The notes under the pieces are model-generated. The model saw only the letters and a program-made list of their open reading frames with translations, was not told the origin of the DNA and searched no databases. Position numbers and translations under genes: made by a program. A DNA stretch of 64,000 bases from Rhodococcus sp. P1Y (GTDB lineage: Bacteria > Actinomycetota > Actinomycetes > Mycobacteriales > Mycobacteriaceae): positions 3,224,001-3,288,000 of the forward strand of contig NZ_CP032762.1 in the NCBI RefSeq assembly GCF_003641205.1, in the 5' to 3' direction. Positions 1 through 12,160 of the stretch are shown piece by piece. The first letter of the stretch is position 1. Each line of letters begins with the position of its first letter.

Positions 1-655
1 CGACGTCGCCATTGTCGTCCATCTCGGCATGAGTGGGCAGATGCTGGTGCAGCCGCCGTCGGTTCCGGACGAGAAGCACCTCCGCATCAGAGCAAAACTC
101 GACAACGGAGCGGACCTCAGATTCGTCGACCAACGGACCTTCGGAGGGTGGGCGCTCGCTCCCCTGGAGGAAGTCGACGGCTCGATCGTTCCGGAACCGG
201 TCGCCCATATTGCCCGAGATCCCCTCGATCCATTGTTCGACGCGGAATCCGTCGTGAACAAGTTGCGCGGAAAGCACACCGAGATCAAACGGGCGATTCT
301 CGATCAAACAGTGTTGTCCGGGGTGGGCAATATCTACGCCGACGAGGCATTGTGGCGGGCGAAGATTCACGGAAATCGCATTGCCGAAACGTTGACGAGG
401 CCGGCGCTGCGCCGCGTACTGACTGCGGTCCACGCGGTGATGGGTGAGGCCCTCTCGCAAGGCGGAACGTCTTTCGACGCGCTGTACGTCAACGTCAACG
501 GCGAGTCGGGATACTTCGACCGATCGCTCGACGCGTACGGGCAGGAAGGCCTTCCGTGTTCCCGGTGCGGCAGCCCGATCAGGCGTGAGAAGTTCATGAA
601 CCGGTCCTCGTACAGTTGTCCCAAGTGCCAACCACGACCGCGGAGCACACGCTAG
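1..655 (+). CDS. mutM: Formamidopyrimidine-DNA glycosylase, C-terminal part (5' end outside window)
   Basis: Base-excision-repair glycosylase/AP lyase acting on oxidised purines such as 8-oxoguanine. The reading frame is open from base 2, and the visible 217 residues lack the N-terminal catalytic Pro-Glu. Near the start is the family motif HLGMSGQ. The helix-two-turn-helix region follows ([15 protein letters not shown], about residues 105-120 of the visible part). A C-terminal zinc finger is intact, with the pairs CSRC and CPKC near the end, as needed for DNA binding. The protein ends in a short basic tail at a TAG stop. An in-frame ATG at 29 lies inside the conserved motif and is not the start. 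The osmC-type gene follows after 27 bp. Confidence 0.96.
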   Translation, partial: DVAIVVHLGMSGQMLVQPPSVPDEKHLRIRAKLDNGADLRFVDQRTFGGWALAPLEEVDGSIVPEPVAHIARDPLDPLFDAESVVNKLRGKHTEIKRAILDQTVLSGVGNIYADEALWRAKIHGNRIAETLTRPALRRVLTAVHAVMGEALSQGGTSFDALYVNVNGESGYFDRSLDAYGQEGLPCSRCGSPIRREKFMNRSSYSCPKCQPRPRSTR

Positions 656-668
656 CGACGTAAGTCCC

Positions 669-674
669 TACAAT
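669..674 (+). promoter_or_regulatory. Candidate -10 element of the OsmC-family gene
   Basis: TACAAT lies 8 nt before the ATG at 683. This fits the actinobacterial TAnnnT -10 pattern, and the spacing would put transcription initiation at or next to the start codon, giving a leaderless mRNA. There is no purine-rich ribosome binding site in the gap. No clear -35 box was found. The call is made by eye. Confidence 0.5.
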
Positions 675-682
675 CGGCTTCC

Positions 683-1111
683 ATGGCTGACGAGACCACT
701 CCCACATCGCTCTGGGTCGAACGCACAGGGACCCGCCGCTACACCGGCAAGAGTTCACGCGGCGGCGAGGTGCTGATCGGATCCGAGTCGGTCGAGGGTG
801 TGTTCACACCGGGTGAACTGCTCAAGATCGCGCTCGCGGCCTGCACCGGAATGAGTTCCGACCTTCCGCTGTCGAGGCGATTGGGAGACGGTTACGACGC
901 CGTCGTGCGGGTCTCGGGGCAGGCGGACCGCGACAACGAACTCTACCCGGAACTGAGGGAAGTTCTCGAAGTCGATCTGAGCGCGCTCGATCCGGAAGCT
1001 CAGGAGCGTTTGCTCACCGTCGTTCAGCGTGCCATCGACAAGGTATGCACCGTTGGCCGCACGCTGAAGGCAGGCACGACCATCACGCTCGACATCGACG
1101 TGGACGCCTGA
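683..1111 (+). CDS. OsmC/Ohr-family peroxiredoxin-like protein
   Basis: The 142-residue protein is a full-length OsmC-fold protein, a family that reduces organic hydroperoxides in the cytoplasm using two conserved cysteines. Both are visible: Cys54 in the AACTGMSS helix and Cys122 in KVCTVGRTL. The usual motif-rich central helix (FTPGELLKIALAAC) precedes the first Cys. The gene sits between mutM and a secreted propeller gene, as in the mycobacterial order mutM-osmC-acyP-smc. Its stop codon is one base before the next GTG start. A -10-like TACAAT 8 nt upstream suggests its own, possibly leaderless, transcript. The substrate and whether it is an Ohr or OsmC subtype cannot be told from sequence alone. 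Confidence 0.88.
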   Translation: MADETTPTSLWVERTGTRRYTGKSSRGGEVLIGSESVEGVFTPGELLKIALAACTGMSSDLPLSRRLGDGYDAVVRVSGQADRDNELYPELREVLEVDLSALDPEAQERLLTVVQRAIDKVCTVGRTLKAGTTITLDIDVDA

Positions 1112-1112
1112 C

Positions 1113-2018
1113 GTGAGGGCGGGAGCCGCCGTGGCGGTCGGCGCGATGGCTGCAGCCCTGCTGGTGTGCGCACCCGCGGCGGCATCGGCGGAACCCTCCT
1201 GTGCACCGTGGAGTACGAGCACGATGGCATCGGGATTCGGTCTGCTCGAGAATCTTGCGTTCGACGACGCAGGTTCGATGTTCCTGTCGGAGACGTCACC
1301 GGTCGGCCCGGGGAGAATTAAGAGACTCACCCCCGACGGGGGCCGATCGGTCGCGGTGGAGAACGTAGCCTCGCCTGGTGGCCTCGTCGTGGACGGTGAC
1401 ACGCTGTATTTCGCTACCGGAAACGGTACGGCCGCTGGACTTTTCGACCTACACGACGGAACGATCGATGCGTTCGATCTCCAGTCCGGGATCAGGTCGA
1501 GCTACGCGGGTGGACTGGTCATGCCCAATGGTCTTGCGAAGTCTGCGAACGGTGACTTCTTCACGACGCGCAATCTCGGTGCCACCACCGGTCTGACGCG
1601 GGTCCCGCACGATGCGCCGCAGGCACCCGCGGTGGTGCGCACCGACCTCGGCAGCGCAAACGGTATCGCGGTCGACGGTGACACGCTGTACGTGTCCAAC
1701 ACGTTCGAACCTGCCCTCGTGATCTCGGTTCTCGACGCGCGCGATCCCGGCGGCCCATCCAGAACGATCGGGGTCGACGGTTTCGGTCCGTTCACGGCGT
1801 CCGACGACATGACGGTCGGCCCGGACGGGATGATCTACCTTGCGCAGAATCTGGCCGGGCGCGTTCTGAGAATCGATCCGCGTTCCGGATCGGCCTGCGT
1901 GATCAGCACATCGGTGCCGCTTGCGAGTTCCGTCGAATTCGGTGGCGCGGGGTGGAATACGAACGCGCTGTACGTCACGAGTTTTGCCGGTTCGGTGTAC
2001 GAGCTGACGCCATCGTGA
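1113..2018 (+). CDS. Secreted beta-propeller protein (SMP-30/NHL-like, ScyD-like)
   Basis: The 301-residue protein starts at GTG 1113, directly after the OsmC stop. An N-terminal signal peptide is clear: an Ala-rich hydrophobic stretch at about residues 4-25 ending in AAASAEP, with no lipobox. The mature part has repeated propeller blades with GLVVDGDTLYFA, GIAVDGDTLYVS and MTVGPDGMIYLAQ motifs, typical of SMP-30/gluconolactonase-like and NHL propellers. Two Cys (SCAP near the mature N-terminus and SACVIS near the C-terminus) could form a disulphide. The gene overlaps acyP by 4 bp, so translation is probably coupled. Substrate unknown. It is an insertion relative to the osmC-acyP order I know from mycobacteria. 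Confidence 0.75.
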   Translation: MRAGAAVAVGAMAAALLVCAPAAASAEPSCAPWSTSTMASGFGLLENLAFDDAGSMFLSETSPVGPGRIKRLTPDGGRSVAVENVASPGGLVVDGDTLYFATGNGTAAGLFDLHDGTIDAFDLQSGIRSSYAGGLVMPNGLAKSANGDFFTTRNLGATTGLTRVPHDAPQAPAVVRTDLGSANGIAVDGDTLYVSNTFEPALVISVLDARDPGGPSRTIGVDGFGPFTASDDMTVGPDGMIYLAQNLAGRVLRIDPRSGSACVISTSVPLASSVEFGGAGWNTNALYVTSFAGSVYELTPS

Positions 2019-2290
2019 CGGACGAACGCCTGACCGCGTGGGTACACGGGCAGGTTCAAGGCGTCGGCTTCCGTTGGTGGACGCGCTCGCGCGCACTGGA
2101 ACTCGGCCTCGTCGGGTCGGCAACCAACCACGCCGACGGCCGGGTCGTGGTCGTCGCCGAGGGCACACGCGAGCGGCTCGAGACCCTGTTGGGCCTGCTG
2201 CGCAGCGAGACCACCCCGGGATCGGTCACGCTCGTCGTCGAGAGCTGGGACCCTCCCCGCGGGGGAATAGCCGGTTTCGTCGAACGCTGA
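2015..2290 (+). CDS. acyP: Acylphosphatase
   Basis: Small cytoplasmic enzyme that hydrolyses acyl phosphates. It is 91 residues, the usual length. The start is GTG 2015, which overlaps the previous TGA (GTGA). An ATG-initiated frame from 1952 would add residues inside the preceding gene and is rejected. The signature VHGQVQGVGFRWW holds catalytic Arg20, and ATNHADGRV holds catalytic Asn38. The family's second signature region continues to the C-terminal GIAGFVER. It lies directly upstream of smc, as in mycobacteria. Confidence 0.94.
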   Translation: MTDERLTAWVHGQVQGVGFRWWTRSRALELGLVGSATNHADGRVVVVAEGTRERLETLLGLLRSETTPGSVTLVVESWDPPRGGIAGFVER

Positions 2291-2366
2291 CGCGCCGAGC
2301 AGCTAGCGAGACGTTACCGAATCGTGACCAGTGGCGTGTGGGGGCGCTGACGTCCCACCCACCCGG

Positions 2367-2372
2367 TACTGT
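2367..2372 (+). promoter_or_regulatory. Candidate -10 element of smc
   Basis: TACTGT is followed by 8 nt and then the smc ATG at 2381. No Shine-Dalgarno sequence lies between them, so the transcript may be leaderless. The 90-bp gap after acyP supports a separate promoter. Visual call. Confidence 0.45.
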
Positions 2373-2380
2373 CAAACGCC

Positions 2381-5300
2381 ATGCATCTGAAGAGTCTGAC
2401 GCTGAAGGGCTTCAAGTCCTTCGCTTCGGCGACGACTCTTCGTTTCGAACCGGGGATCACATGCGTGGTCGGGCCGAACGGATCGGGAAAGTCCAACGTT
2501 GTCGACGCGCTCACCTGGGTGATGGGGGAGCAGGGCGCGAAGGCGCTTCGAGGCGGCAAGATGGAGGACGTCATCTTCGCGGGCACGTCGGGGCGTGCAG
2601 CGCTCGGGCGCGCCGAGGTAACGCTGACCATCGACAATTCGGACGGCGCATTACCGATCGACTACACCGAGGTCTCCATTACGCGGCGGATGTTCCGCGA
2701 CGGTGCGGGCGAGTACGAGATCAACGGCAACTCGTGCAGGCTCATGGATGTTCAAGAACTTCTCAGCGACTCGGGAATCGGTCGCGAAATGCATGTCATC
2801 GTCGGTCAGGGCAGGCTTGCGGCGATTCTCGAATCGCGTCCGGAGGACAGGCGAGCGTTCATCGAAGAAGCCGCGGGTGTGCTCAAGCATCGCAAGCGCA
2901 AAGAGAAGGCCGTGCGCAAGCTCGACGCGATGCAAGCCAATCTGGCGCGGTTGACCGACCTGACCGGCGAGCTGCGTCGCCAGCTGAAGCCGCTCGGCAG
3001 GCAGGCCGAGGTCGCGCGACGTGCGCAGACAGTCCAGGCGGATTTGCGCGATGCGCGATTGCGGCTTGCCGCGGATGATCTCGTGGCCCGGCGCGAGGAG
3101 TTCGCCAACCAAACCCAGGACGAGGCCGCCGCGCGGGAGCAGTACGCAGCGGTTCAAGACACACTGGAAGCGGGCAATGTAGCTCTCGGCGAACTCGAGC
3201 AGTCGGTTGCACGGTTGACACCGAGCGCCGAGGCCGCGGGTCAGACGTGGTTCCAGCTCTCCGCGCTCGCCGAGCGCGTCAACGCGACCATTCGAATCGC
3301 GAAAGAGCGTGCCCGCCATCTGGATTCGGCGCCAACGGGTGGTCGAGGTCAGGATCCCGACGAGCTCGAACAGCAGGCAGAGCGGGTCGCCGAAGAGGAG
3401 TTGGAACTCGTCGAGGCCGTCGAGATCGCCCGCGAAACCCTCGAGGCAGCACGTGAGCAACTTCTCGAGCGGGAAGCGGCTGCGGCGGAGGCGGAGCGGG
3501 CCCACATGGCTGCGGTACGCGCGGTCGCCGATCGCCGAGAGGGATTCGCAAGGCTGTCCGGGCAGGTCGACACGTACCGAACCAAAGCCGATTCCATCGA
3601 CGCCGAAGTGTCGAGGCTGTCTGTTGCCATCGACGAAGCACGTGAGCGAGGCGACCTCGCACAGACCGAGTTCGAGAGCGTGCAGGACCAGATATCCGGC
3701 CTCGATGCCAGTGAACTGAGCTTGGACACCCACTACGAACGCGCCGTTGCTGCGTTGCGGAGCGCGGACGCGCGCGTCGTCGAACTTCAGAACGAGGATC
3801 GCGTCGCGGGCAAACGCGTGGCGTCCTTTCAAGCACGTATCGAGGCGCTCACCATGGGGTTGGAGCGCAAGGACGGGGCGGGCTGGCTGCTGGAGCAGGG
3901 CCAGCCCGGCCTGTCGGGGTTGCTTGCAGAGAAGATCACCGTCGAGGACGGATTCGATGTCGCCGTAGCGGTGGCGATGGGACCCGCAGCCGATGCAGTC
4001 TTCGCCGCGTCGTTCGCTCACGCACGTGATGCCGTGCGTGCACTGCACGACACGGACAGTGGCCGAGCAGCCATAGTGTTCGAGGAAGACGGTGTCGAGC
4101 GGCCCAGAAACATCACGCTCCCCGACGGTGCTCGATGGGCGATCGACGTGGTCGGGTACCCCGACACGCTGACGGCGTCACTGGAAGCGCTTCTGGGTGA
4201 CGTGGCGATCGTCGCGTCGCTCGACGACGCCTACATGCTCATCGCGGCGGCCGCTGGAATTCGAGCGGTGACCAAGGCCGGGGACTACGTCGAATCCGGA
4301 TGGATGTCCGGAGGCTCGGATCGTAAGCCGAGCACACTCGAAGTGCAGGCGGCGATCGACACGTCCACGGTGGAACTCGCCGCAGCCGAACGGCGTTCGG
4401 CTGAGCTGGAAGCGGCGCTCTCGGGGGCTCTCGCCGAGCAGGCCGACCGTCGGGAGTCCGCGGAACAAGCACTCGCCGCACTCAACGAGTCGGACGCGGC
4501 CATGTCCGCGGTGTACGAACAGCTGGGTCGCCTCGGGCAACTGGCACGGTCGGCACACGCGGAGTCTTCGAGACTGTCCGATCAGCGGGCGAAAGCCGAG
4601 AGCGGTCGCGAGGAGGCGCTCCAAGCCCTCGCGGAACTCGAAGAACGATTACGCCTGGCCGAGGACGAGCAATCGGGATCGGCAGCTTCGCCCGAATCGG
4701 AGGACTCGACTTACGCGCGCGAAGCGGCTGCGGCCGCACTGTCCGAGGTCAGATCGGTAGAGGTCGAAGCTCGTCTCAATGTGAGGACGGCAGAGGAGCG
4801 GGCACAGTCGGTGCGGGGCAAGGCCGACTCGCTCCGGCGCGCAGCACGAGCCGAACGCGAAGCGCGCGCCCGCGCGGAACGAGAAGGCATCGCGCGGCGC
4901 CATGCAGCTGCTGTCGCCGAATCCGTTGCCTCGGCGGGGGATCGGGTGGCCGAACGCCTGGCCCGCGTCGTGTCCGCCGCCGCAGCGCGGCGCGACGAAC
5001 TCGCCGAGCAGCGTGCCACTACATCGGCGGAGTTGGACCGTGTGAAGGAACAGGTGCGCGCTTTGCAGGGCCAGCTGGCGTCGATCACCGATGCCGTCCA
5101 CCGCGACGAAGTAGCGCGCGCGCAGGCAGCACTGCGTATCGAACAACTCGAAGCGACCATCCTCGAACAGCACGGTATCGGTCTCGAGGATCTGATCGCA
5201 GAATACGGTCCTGACGTCACGCTGCCGCCGACCGACCTGGAGATGTCCGAATACGAGGCCGCGAAGGAACGCGGTGAGAACGTGATCGCGCCTGCGCCCA

Positions 5301-6022
5301 TGCCGTTCGATCGGACTACCCAGGAGAAGCGCGCGAAGCGCGCCGAACGTGATCTGGCGACCCTCGGCAAGGTCAATCCGCTGGCCTTGGAAGAATTTGC
5401 TGCTCTGGAGGAGCGGTACAACTTCCTGTCGACGCAGCTCGAGGACGTCAAATCCGCCCGTAAAGATCTTCTGGAGGTCGTTGCCGACGTCGACGAGCGG
5501 ATCCTGCAGGTTTTCACGGATGCGTGGCTCGACGTCGAACGCGAATTCACCCAGGTGTTCGCGAAACTGTTCCCCGGTGGTGAAGGCAGACTCATCCTGA
5601 CCGAGCCCGGAGACATGCTTACCACGGGTATCGAAGTCGAAGCGCGGCCGCCCGGCAAGAAGGTGAAGCGATTGTCATTGCTGTCCGGTGGTGAGAAATC
5701 ACTGACGGCCGTCGCGATGCTGGTTGCCATCTTCCGAGCGCGCCCATCCCCGTTCTACGTGATGGACGAGGTCGAGGCGGCTCTCGACGATACGAACCTG
5801 CGGCGACTGATAGGTCTGTTCGAGCAGCTTCGAGAGAAGTCGCAATTGATCGTCATCACCCACCAGAAGCCGACGATGGAGGTGGCCGACGCCCTGTACG
5901 GCGTCTCCATGCGTGGTGACGGAATCACCACCGTCATCTCCCAGCGTTTGAACCGCGACCGTGTGGAGACGATCGGGAGCGTCACCTCTGACGAGGACGA
6001 CACCGTGAGTGCACCTCCGTAG
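2381..6022 (+). CDS. smc: Chromosome segregation ATPase SMC
   Basis: The 1213-residue protein is a complete structural-maintenance-of-chromosomes ATPase that compacts DNA with ScpA/ScpB. The head begins with a Walker A motif at residues 31-38 (GPNGSGKS). Long Ala/Glu/Arg-rich coiled coils flank a hinge at about 505-650 ([15 protein letters not shown] onward). The C-terminal head carries the ABC signature LSGGEKS near 1101 and the Walker B segment [13 protein letters not shown] near 1125, followed by the D-loop and [12 protein letters not shown]. The length is normal for the family. scpA and scpB are not in this window. It precedes ftsY, as in other mycolata. Confidence 0.98.
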   Translation: MHLKSLTLKGFKSFASATTLRFEPGITCVVGPNGSGKSNVVDALTWVMGEQGAKALRGGKMEDVIFAGTSGRAALGRAEVTLTIDNSDGALPIDYTEVSITRRMFRDGAGEYEINGNSCRLMDVQELLSDSGIGREMHVIVGQGRLAAILESRPEDRRAFIEEAAGVLKHRKRKEKAVRKLDAMQANLARLTDLTGELRRQLKPLGRQAEVARRAQTVQADLRDARLRLAADDLVARREEFANQTQDEAAAREQYAAVQDTLEAGNVALGELEQSVARLTPSAEAAGQTWFQLSALAERVNATIRIAKERARHLDSAPTGGRGQDPDELEQQAERVAEEELELVEAVEIARETLEAAREQLLEREAAAAEAERAHMAAVRAVADRREGFARLSGQVDTYRTKADSIDAEVSRLSVAIDEARERGDLAQTEFESVQDQISGLDASELSLDTHYERAVAALRSADARVVELQNEDRVAGKRVASFQARIEALTMGLERKDGAGWLLEQGQPGLSGLLAEKITVEDGFDVAVAVAMGPAADAVFAASFAHARDAVRALHDTDSGRAAIVFEEDGVERPRNITLPDGARWAIDVVGYPDTLTASLEALLGDVAIVASLDDAYMLIAAAAGIRAVTKAGDYVESGWMSGGSDRKPSTLEVQAAIDTSTVELAAAERRSAELEAALSGALAEQADRRESAEQALAALNESDAAMSAVYEQLGRLGQLARSAHAESSRLSDQRAKAESGREEALQALAELEERLRLAEDEQSGSAASPESEDSTYAREAAAAALSEVRSVEVEARLNVRTAEERAQSVRGKADSLRRAARAEREARARAEREGIARRHAAAVAESVASAGDRVAERLARVVSAAAARRDELAEQRATTSAELDRVKEQVRALQGQLASITDAVHRDEVARAQAALRIEQLEATILEQHGIGLEDLIAEYGPDVTLPPTDLEMSEYEAAKERGENVIAPAPMPFDRTTQEKRAKRAERDLATLGKVNPLALEEFAALEERYNFLSTQLEDVKSARKDLLEVVADVDERILQVFTDAWLDVEREFTQVFAKLFPGGEGRLILTEPGDMLTTGIEVEARPPGKKVKRLSLLSGGEKSLTAVAMLVAIFRARPSPFYVMDEVEAALDDTNLRRLIGLFEQLREKSQLIVITHQKPTMEVADALYGVSMRGDGITTVISQRLNRDRVETIGSVTSDEDDTVSAPP

Positions 6023-6090
6023 CTGAGAACGACCTCACCCGTGCCAGGGTGATCGTCTGTGTCCGGACGCGTCCTGACAGGATGGATCTC

Positions 6091-7509
6091 GTGAGTACCC
6101 AAGCGTGGATCATCGTCGCGGCCGTCCTGGCCATCCTGATTGTCGGACTCGTTGCCGGCTACGTCCTGGCTCGTCGACGCCGTGTGTCGCTGAAGTCCTC
6201 GGACACTGCAACCATCGAGGAAGCGCCCAAGGACCGGTCGGGCGGCTACAAAGCCGGTGGCGGATTCTCGTTCAGCCAAGGCCCCGCGACCGCTGAGCCC
6301 GACCTGGCCCCGCGGCCTCGTCCGACTCCGGAACCGGCAGCGACGCCGGAACCCGCCCCGACGCCGGAGCCGGCCCCGACGCCGGAACCTGCCCCGACGC
6401 CGGAACCTGCCCCGACACCAGAACCTGCCCCGACACCAGAACCTGCCCCGACGCCAGAACCCAGCCCTGAGCCGACTCCTGAGGCAAGCCCGGAGCCCGA
6501 GCCGCTGCCAGCCGCTGAGCCCACGATCCAACCGGCTCCTGCACCGGCTCCAACCCCGACCGGCAGCGCACCTGTTCTGGACGACATCGCGCCGACGGAT
6601 GGCAGGCTCGATCGACTTCGCGGTCGGCTGTCGCGTTCACAATCCGCGGTCGGCAAGAGTCTCTTGGGACTTCTCGGCGGCGGCGACCTCGACGAGGACT
6701 CCTGGGAAGAGGTCGAGGACACGCTGCTCATCGCCGACCTCGGATCGTCGACGACCGAAGAGATCATGCAGGCCCTGCGCGAACAAATGGCTGCGAGAAG
6801 TATCCGCACGGAAGCGGACGCGCGCGGATTGCTGAAGGAAATTCTCGTGAAGCAGCTCCACCCGGAGCTCGACCGATCCATTCACGCGGTGCCACACGAG
6901 GGCACCCCGGCTGTTCTGTTGGTCGTAGGTGTCAATGGGACGGGCAAGACCACGACCACCGGCAAGCTCGCGCGCGTTCTTGTCGCCGACGGCCGCCGCG
7001 TGCTCCTCGGGGCCGCGGACACCTTCAGGGCGGCGGCAGCCGATCAACTGCAGACGTGGGCCGAACGTGTCGGAGCGGACGTCGTTCGCGGCAAGGAGGG
7101 GGCCGACCCAGCCGCCGTCGCGTTCGACGCGGTGACGAAGGGTATCGAGCAGGGTGTGGACGTTGTTCTGGTCGACACAGCCGGGCGTCTGCACACCAAG
7201 TCCGGACTCATGGACGAGCTCAGCAAGGTCAAGCGGGTCATCGAAAAGCGGGCACGGGTCGACGACGTTCTTCTCGTCCTCGACGCCACGGTCGGACAGA
7301 ACGGGTTGACTCAAGCTCGGGTGTTCGCGGAAGTGGTCGATATCACCGGCGTAGTCCTGACGAAGCTCGACGGCACGGCCAAGGGAGGCATCGTTTTCCA
7401 GGTCCAACGTGAGCTCGGCGTGCCGGTCAAATTGGTTGGTCTCGGTGAGGGCGCGGATGATTTGGCGCCGTTCGAACCGGAGGCATTCGTGGACGCATTG
7501 CTGGGTTGA
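6091..7509 (+). CDS. ftsY: Signal recognition particle receptor FtsY
   Basis: SRP receptor GTPase that docks Ffh-bound ribosomes at the membrane. With the GTG start at 6091 it has 472 residues. A membrane anchor is at about 5-28 (AWIIVAAVLAILIVG), then a linker with seven PEPAPT-type hexapeptides (residues about 80-121), then the NG domain. GTPase motifs are G1 GVNGTGKTTTT near 280, DTFRAAAADQL, DTAGRL near 362 and TKLDGTAKGG near 423. In-frame ATGs at 6049 and 6082 are possible starts. GTG 6091 is preferred because the hydrophobic anchor follows at once. The Pro/Glu-rich linker replaces the acidic A domain of other FtsY proteins. Confidence 0.96.
   Translation: MSTQAWIIVAAVLAILIVGLVAGYVLARRRRVSLKSSDTATIEEAPKDRSGGYKAGGGFSFSQGPATAEPDLAPRPRPTPEPAATPEPAPTPEPAPTPEPAPTPEPAPTPEPAPTPEPAPTPEPSPEPTPEASPEPEPLPAAEPTIQPAPAPAPTPTGSAPVLDDIAPTDGRLDRLRGRLSRSQSAVGKSLLGLLGGGDLDEDSWEEVEDTLLIADLGSSTTEEIMQALREQMAARSIRTEADARGLLKEILVKQLHPELDRSIHAVPHEGTPAVLLVVGVNGTGKTTTTGKLARVLVADGRRVLLGAADTFRAAAADQLQTWAERVGADVVRGKEGADPAAVAFDAVTKGIEQGVDVVLVDTAGRLHTKSGLMDELSKVKRVIEKRARVDDVLLVLDATVGQNGLTQARVFAEVVDITGVVLTKLDGTAKGGIVFQVQRELGVPVKLVGLGEGADDLAPFEPEAFVDALLG
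6328..6453 (+). repeat. 18-bp tandem repeat coding PEPAPT in ftsY
   Basis: Seven in-frame 18-bp units encode Pro-Glu-Pro-Ala-Pro/Ala-Thr; an eighth unit decays to PEPSPE. Units differ mainly by synonymous changes (gaa/gag, cct/ccg/ccc), so the peptide appears more conserved than the DNA. It forms a proline-rich spacer between the membrane anchor and the GTPase domain. Copy number is likely variable between strains. Confidence 0.9.
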
Positions 7510-7594
7510 GTCGGGTGAAAGCGGGCGAAGAGCCAAATCTCGAAAACACGAAAGGCCTGCACGAAACCTTTTAGCAACAGTTTCGGTCCATGCG

Positions 7595-7632
7595 TTCACA
7601 CGAGCGAAACACCAGAGTGTCATGGATGAAAC
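7595..7632 (+). promoter_or_regulatory. GlnR-binding site upstream of amtB
   Basis: Four half-sites with exact 6-nt spacing: TTCAC-n6-GAAAC-n6-GTGTC-n6-GAAAC. This matches the published actinobacterial GlnR pattern gTnAC-n6-GaAAC repeated twice. Both GAAAC halves are perfect, TTCAC lacks only the weak first G, and GTGTC has one mismatch. The site ends 68 bp before the amtB GTG. GlnR activates amtB operons under nitrogen limitation. An extra inverted repeat CGAAAC...GTTTCG lies just upstream at 7562-7585. Confidence 0.82.
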
Positions 7633-7700
7633 TTCTTAAAACCACTCTTTGTTCTTAAGCGGCGGACCAACCGGTGCGCAGAAGAATATGGAGGGTGTAC

Positions 7701-9014
7701 GTGAGTCCCGACGAACTAGCAGATTTGGCTGCGGTTTCCGGCAATTCCGCGTGGATGCTGATTGCAGCATCACTGGTGCTGCTGATGACGCCCGGCTTGG
7801 CGTTCTTCTACGGCGGCATGTCGCAGTCGAAGTCCGTCTTGAACATGATGATGATGTCCTTCGGTGCGATGGCAGTCGTCGTGATCATCTACATCCTCTG
7901 GGGATGGTCGATGTCGTACGGAACGCAGGACATCGGCGGAGTCTTCGCCAACCCGTTCGAGTTCTTCGGACTGAAGGACTCGATCACCGACGCCGACGGC
8001 GAGTTCATCGTCGGAGCGTGGGGCTACGCGAACATCATCGATGTCGCATTCCAGGTGACGTTCGCCATCATCACCGTCGCGCTGATCTCCGGATCCATCG
8101 CAGGTCGCGTCAAGTACGGAACCTGGCTGGCTTTCGCCGGCATCTGGGTCACGCTGGCGTACTTCCCCCTCGCTCACATGGTCTGGGGCGGCGGACTTCT
8201 CTCCGGGTCGGAAGACGGCCTCGCAGCCAAGATCTTCGGCACCACCGATGACGGTGACGGCGGACTCGTCGCCTCCGTTGCGCCGATCGACTTCGCCGGT
8301 GGCACTGTCGTTCATATCAACGCAGGTATCGCAGGGCTCGTTCTTGCACTCATCATCGGCAAACGAATCGGCTTCGGGAAGGTCGCATTCCGTCCGCACA
8401 ACCTTCCGTTCGTCATGCTCGGTGCAGCCCTTCTGTGGTTCGGATGGTTCGGCTTCAACGCCGGTTCCGCCTTTGCCGCCGACGGTGTCGCCGGTCTCGC
8501 CTGGGTCAACACCACAGCAGCGACTGCGGCTGCGATCGCAGGCTGGCTCATCACCGAGCGCATCCGCGACGGACACGCAACGAGCCTCGGTGCTGCATCG
8601 GGCATCGTCGCAGGCTTGGTCGCCATCACCCCGGCCGCTGGCGCCCTCACTCCGATCGGCTCGATGATTCTCGGTGTCGTCGCAGGTGTTCTTTCCGCAC
8701 TCGCGGTCGGACTGAAGTTCAAGTTCGGCTACGACGACTCGCTCGACGTCGTCGGCGTCCACCTCGTCGCAGGCCTCTGGGGCACCATCGCCATCGGCTT
8801 CCTCGGGTCCGAGACCGGACTGTTCTACGGCGGAGACTACAAGCAGCTCGTCGTCCAGATCGTCATCGCACTGTTCGCACTGATCTTCACAGCAATTGTC
8901 ACCACGGTCATCGCGTTCGCTCTCAAGCCCCTCGGCTGGCGCGTGTCGGAGGAGGAGGAAGCCAACGGCATCGACGAGGCGGAACACGCCGAGACTGCGT
9001 ACGACTTCGCCTGA
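7701..9014 (+). CDS. amtB: Ammonium transporter
   Basis: The 437-residue Amt/MEP/Rh channel moves ammonium across the cytoplasmic membrane. The start is GTG 7701 because GGAGGG lies 4-11 nt upstream. The longer frame from GTG 7674 lacks such a site and would put the ribosome binding site inside the gene. About eleven membrane segments are visible. The family landmarks are LMTPGLAFFYGGM (about 28-40) and the later WFGFNAGSAF and VHLVAGLWG segments, the latter two holding pore residues. The gene is first in amtB-glnB-glnD, with a GlnR box in its promoter. The cytoplasmic tail is acidic. Confidence 0.97.
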   Translation: MSPDELADLAAVSGNSAWMLIAASLVLLMTPGLAFFYGGMSQSKSVLNMMMMSFGAMAVVVIIYILWGWSMSYGTQDIGGVFANPFEFFGLKDSITDADGEFIVGAWGYANIIDVAFQVTFAIITVALISGSIAGRVKYGTWLAFAGIWVTLAYFPLAHMVWGGGLLSGSEDGLAAKIFGTTDDGDGGLVASVAPIDFAGGTVVHINAGIAGLVLALIIGKRIGFGKVAFRPHNLPFVMLGAALLWFGWFGFNAGSAFAADGVAGLAWVNTTAATAAAIAGWLITERIRDGHATSLGAASGIVAGLVAITPAAGALTPIGSMILGVVAGVLSALAVGLKFKFGYDDSLDVVGVHLVAGLWGTIAIGFLGSETGLFYGGDYKQLVVQIVIALFALIFTAIVTTVIAFALKPLGWRVSEEEEANGIDEAEHAETAYDFA

Positions 9015-9085
9015 CAGGGTAGAGATAGGAGCGAGTTCTCGCTCAGTATGCAACCGTGCACTGAATGAGCCCCGAAGGGAAGTAG

Positions 9086-11960
<2,875 letters not shown>

Positions 11961-12019
11961 CTCAGCCCGTCGATTCCGTTCTGTCTCACTGGTCGTATGT
12001 GAGTTTTCATAAAGATTCG

Positions 12020-12054
12020 GTTACGGTGTTCCGGAGCGAGACCGTTTTGTTACG
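12020..12054 (+). promoter_or_regulatory. Direct repeat GTTACG upstream of M23 peptidase gene (possible MtrA-type site)
   Basis: GTTACGGTGTTC at 12020 and GTTACGTTCTTC at 12049 are near-identical 12-mers 29 bp apart. They lie in the 200-bp region before a cell-wall hydrolase gene. MtrA, the response regulator controlling such genes in mycolata, binds GTCAC/GTnAC-type direct repeats. The match is loose and the spacing is not the usual one, so the assignment is tentative. Confidence 0.25.
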
Positions 12055-12160
12055 TTCTTCGCCACAGGAACAATTTGTGTACGCAAGTGCAACACGCCAC
12101 GAACGATCCGTGAATCGAGTCGTCGTGGTCGGGTGGCCGACGACGGATGAGGTACTGACT

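Noticed and set aside
2651..5730. Long minus-strand frames (465 and 339 residues) inside smc
   Set aside because: They lie opposite a complete SMC gene, have biased Arg/Ser-rich composition and no family motif. High GC content opens such frames by chance.
6328..6453. Repeat array in ftsY considered as a CRISPR
   Set aside because: Units are contiguous, in frame and without spacers. No cas gene is present in the window.
7770..9053. 427-residue minus-strand frame opposite amtB
   Set aside because: Acidic, Asp/Glu/Cys-rich translation with no domain; it mirrors the codon pattern of a well-supported transporter.
11961..12160. c-di-AMP (ydaO-type) riboswitch before the M23 peptidase gene
   Set aside because: Such riboswitches precede some actinobacterial hydrolase genes, but the conserved core bases are not found in this leader.
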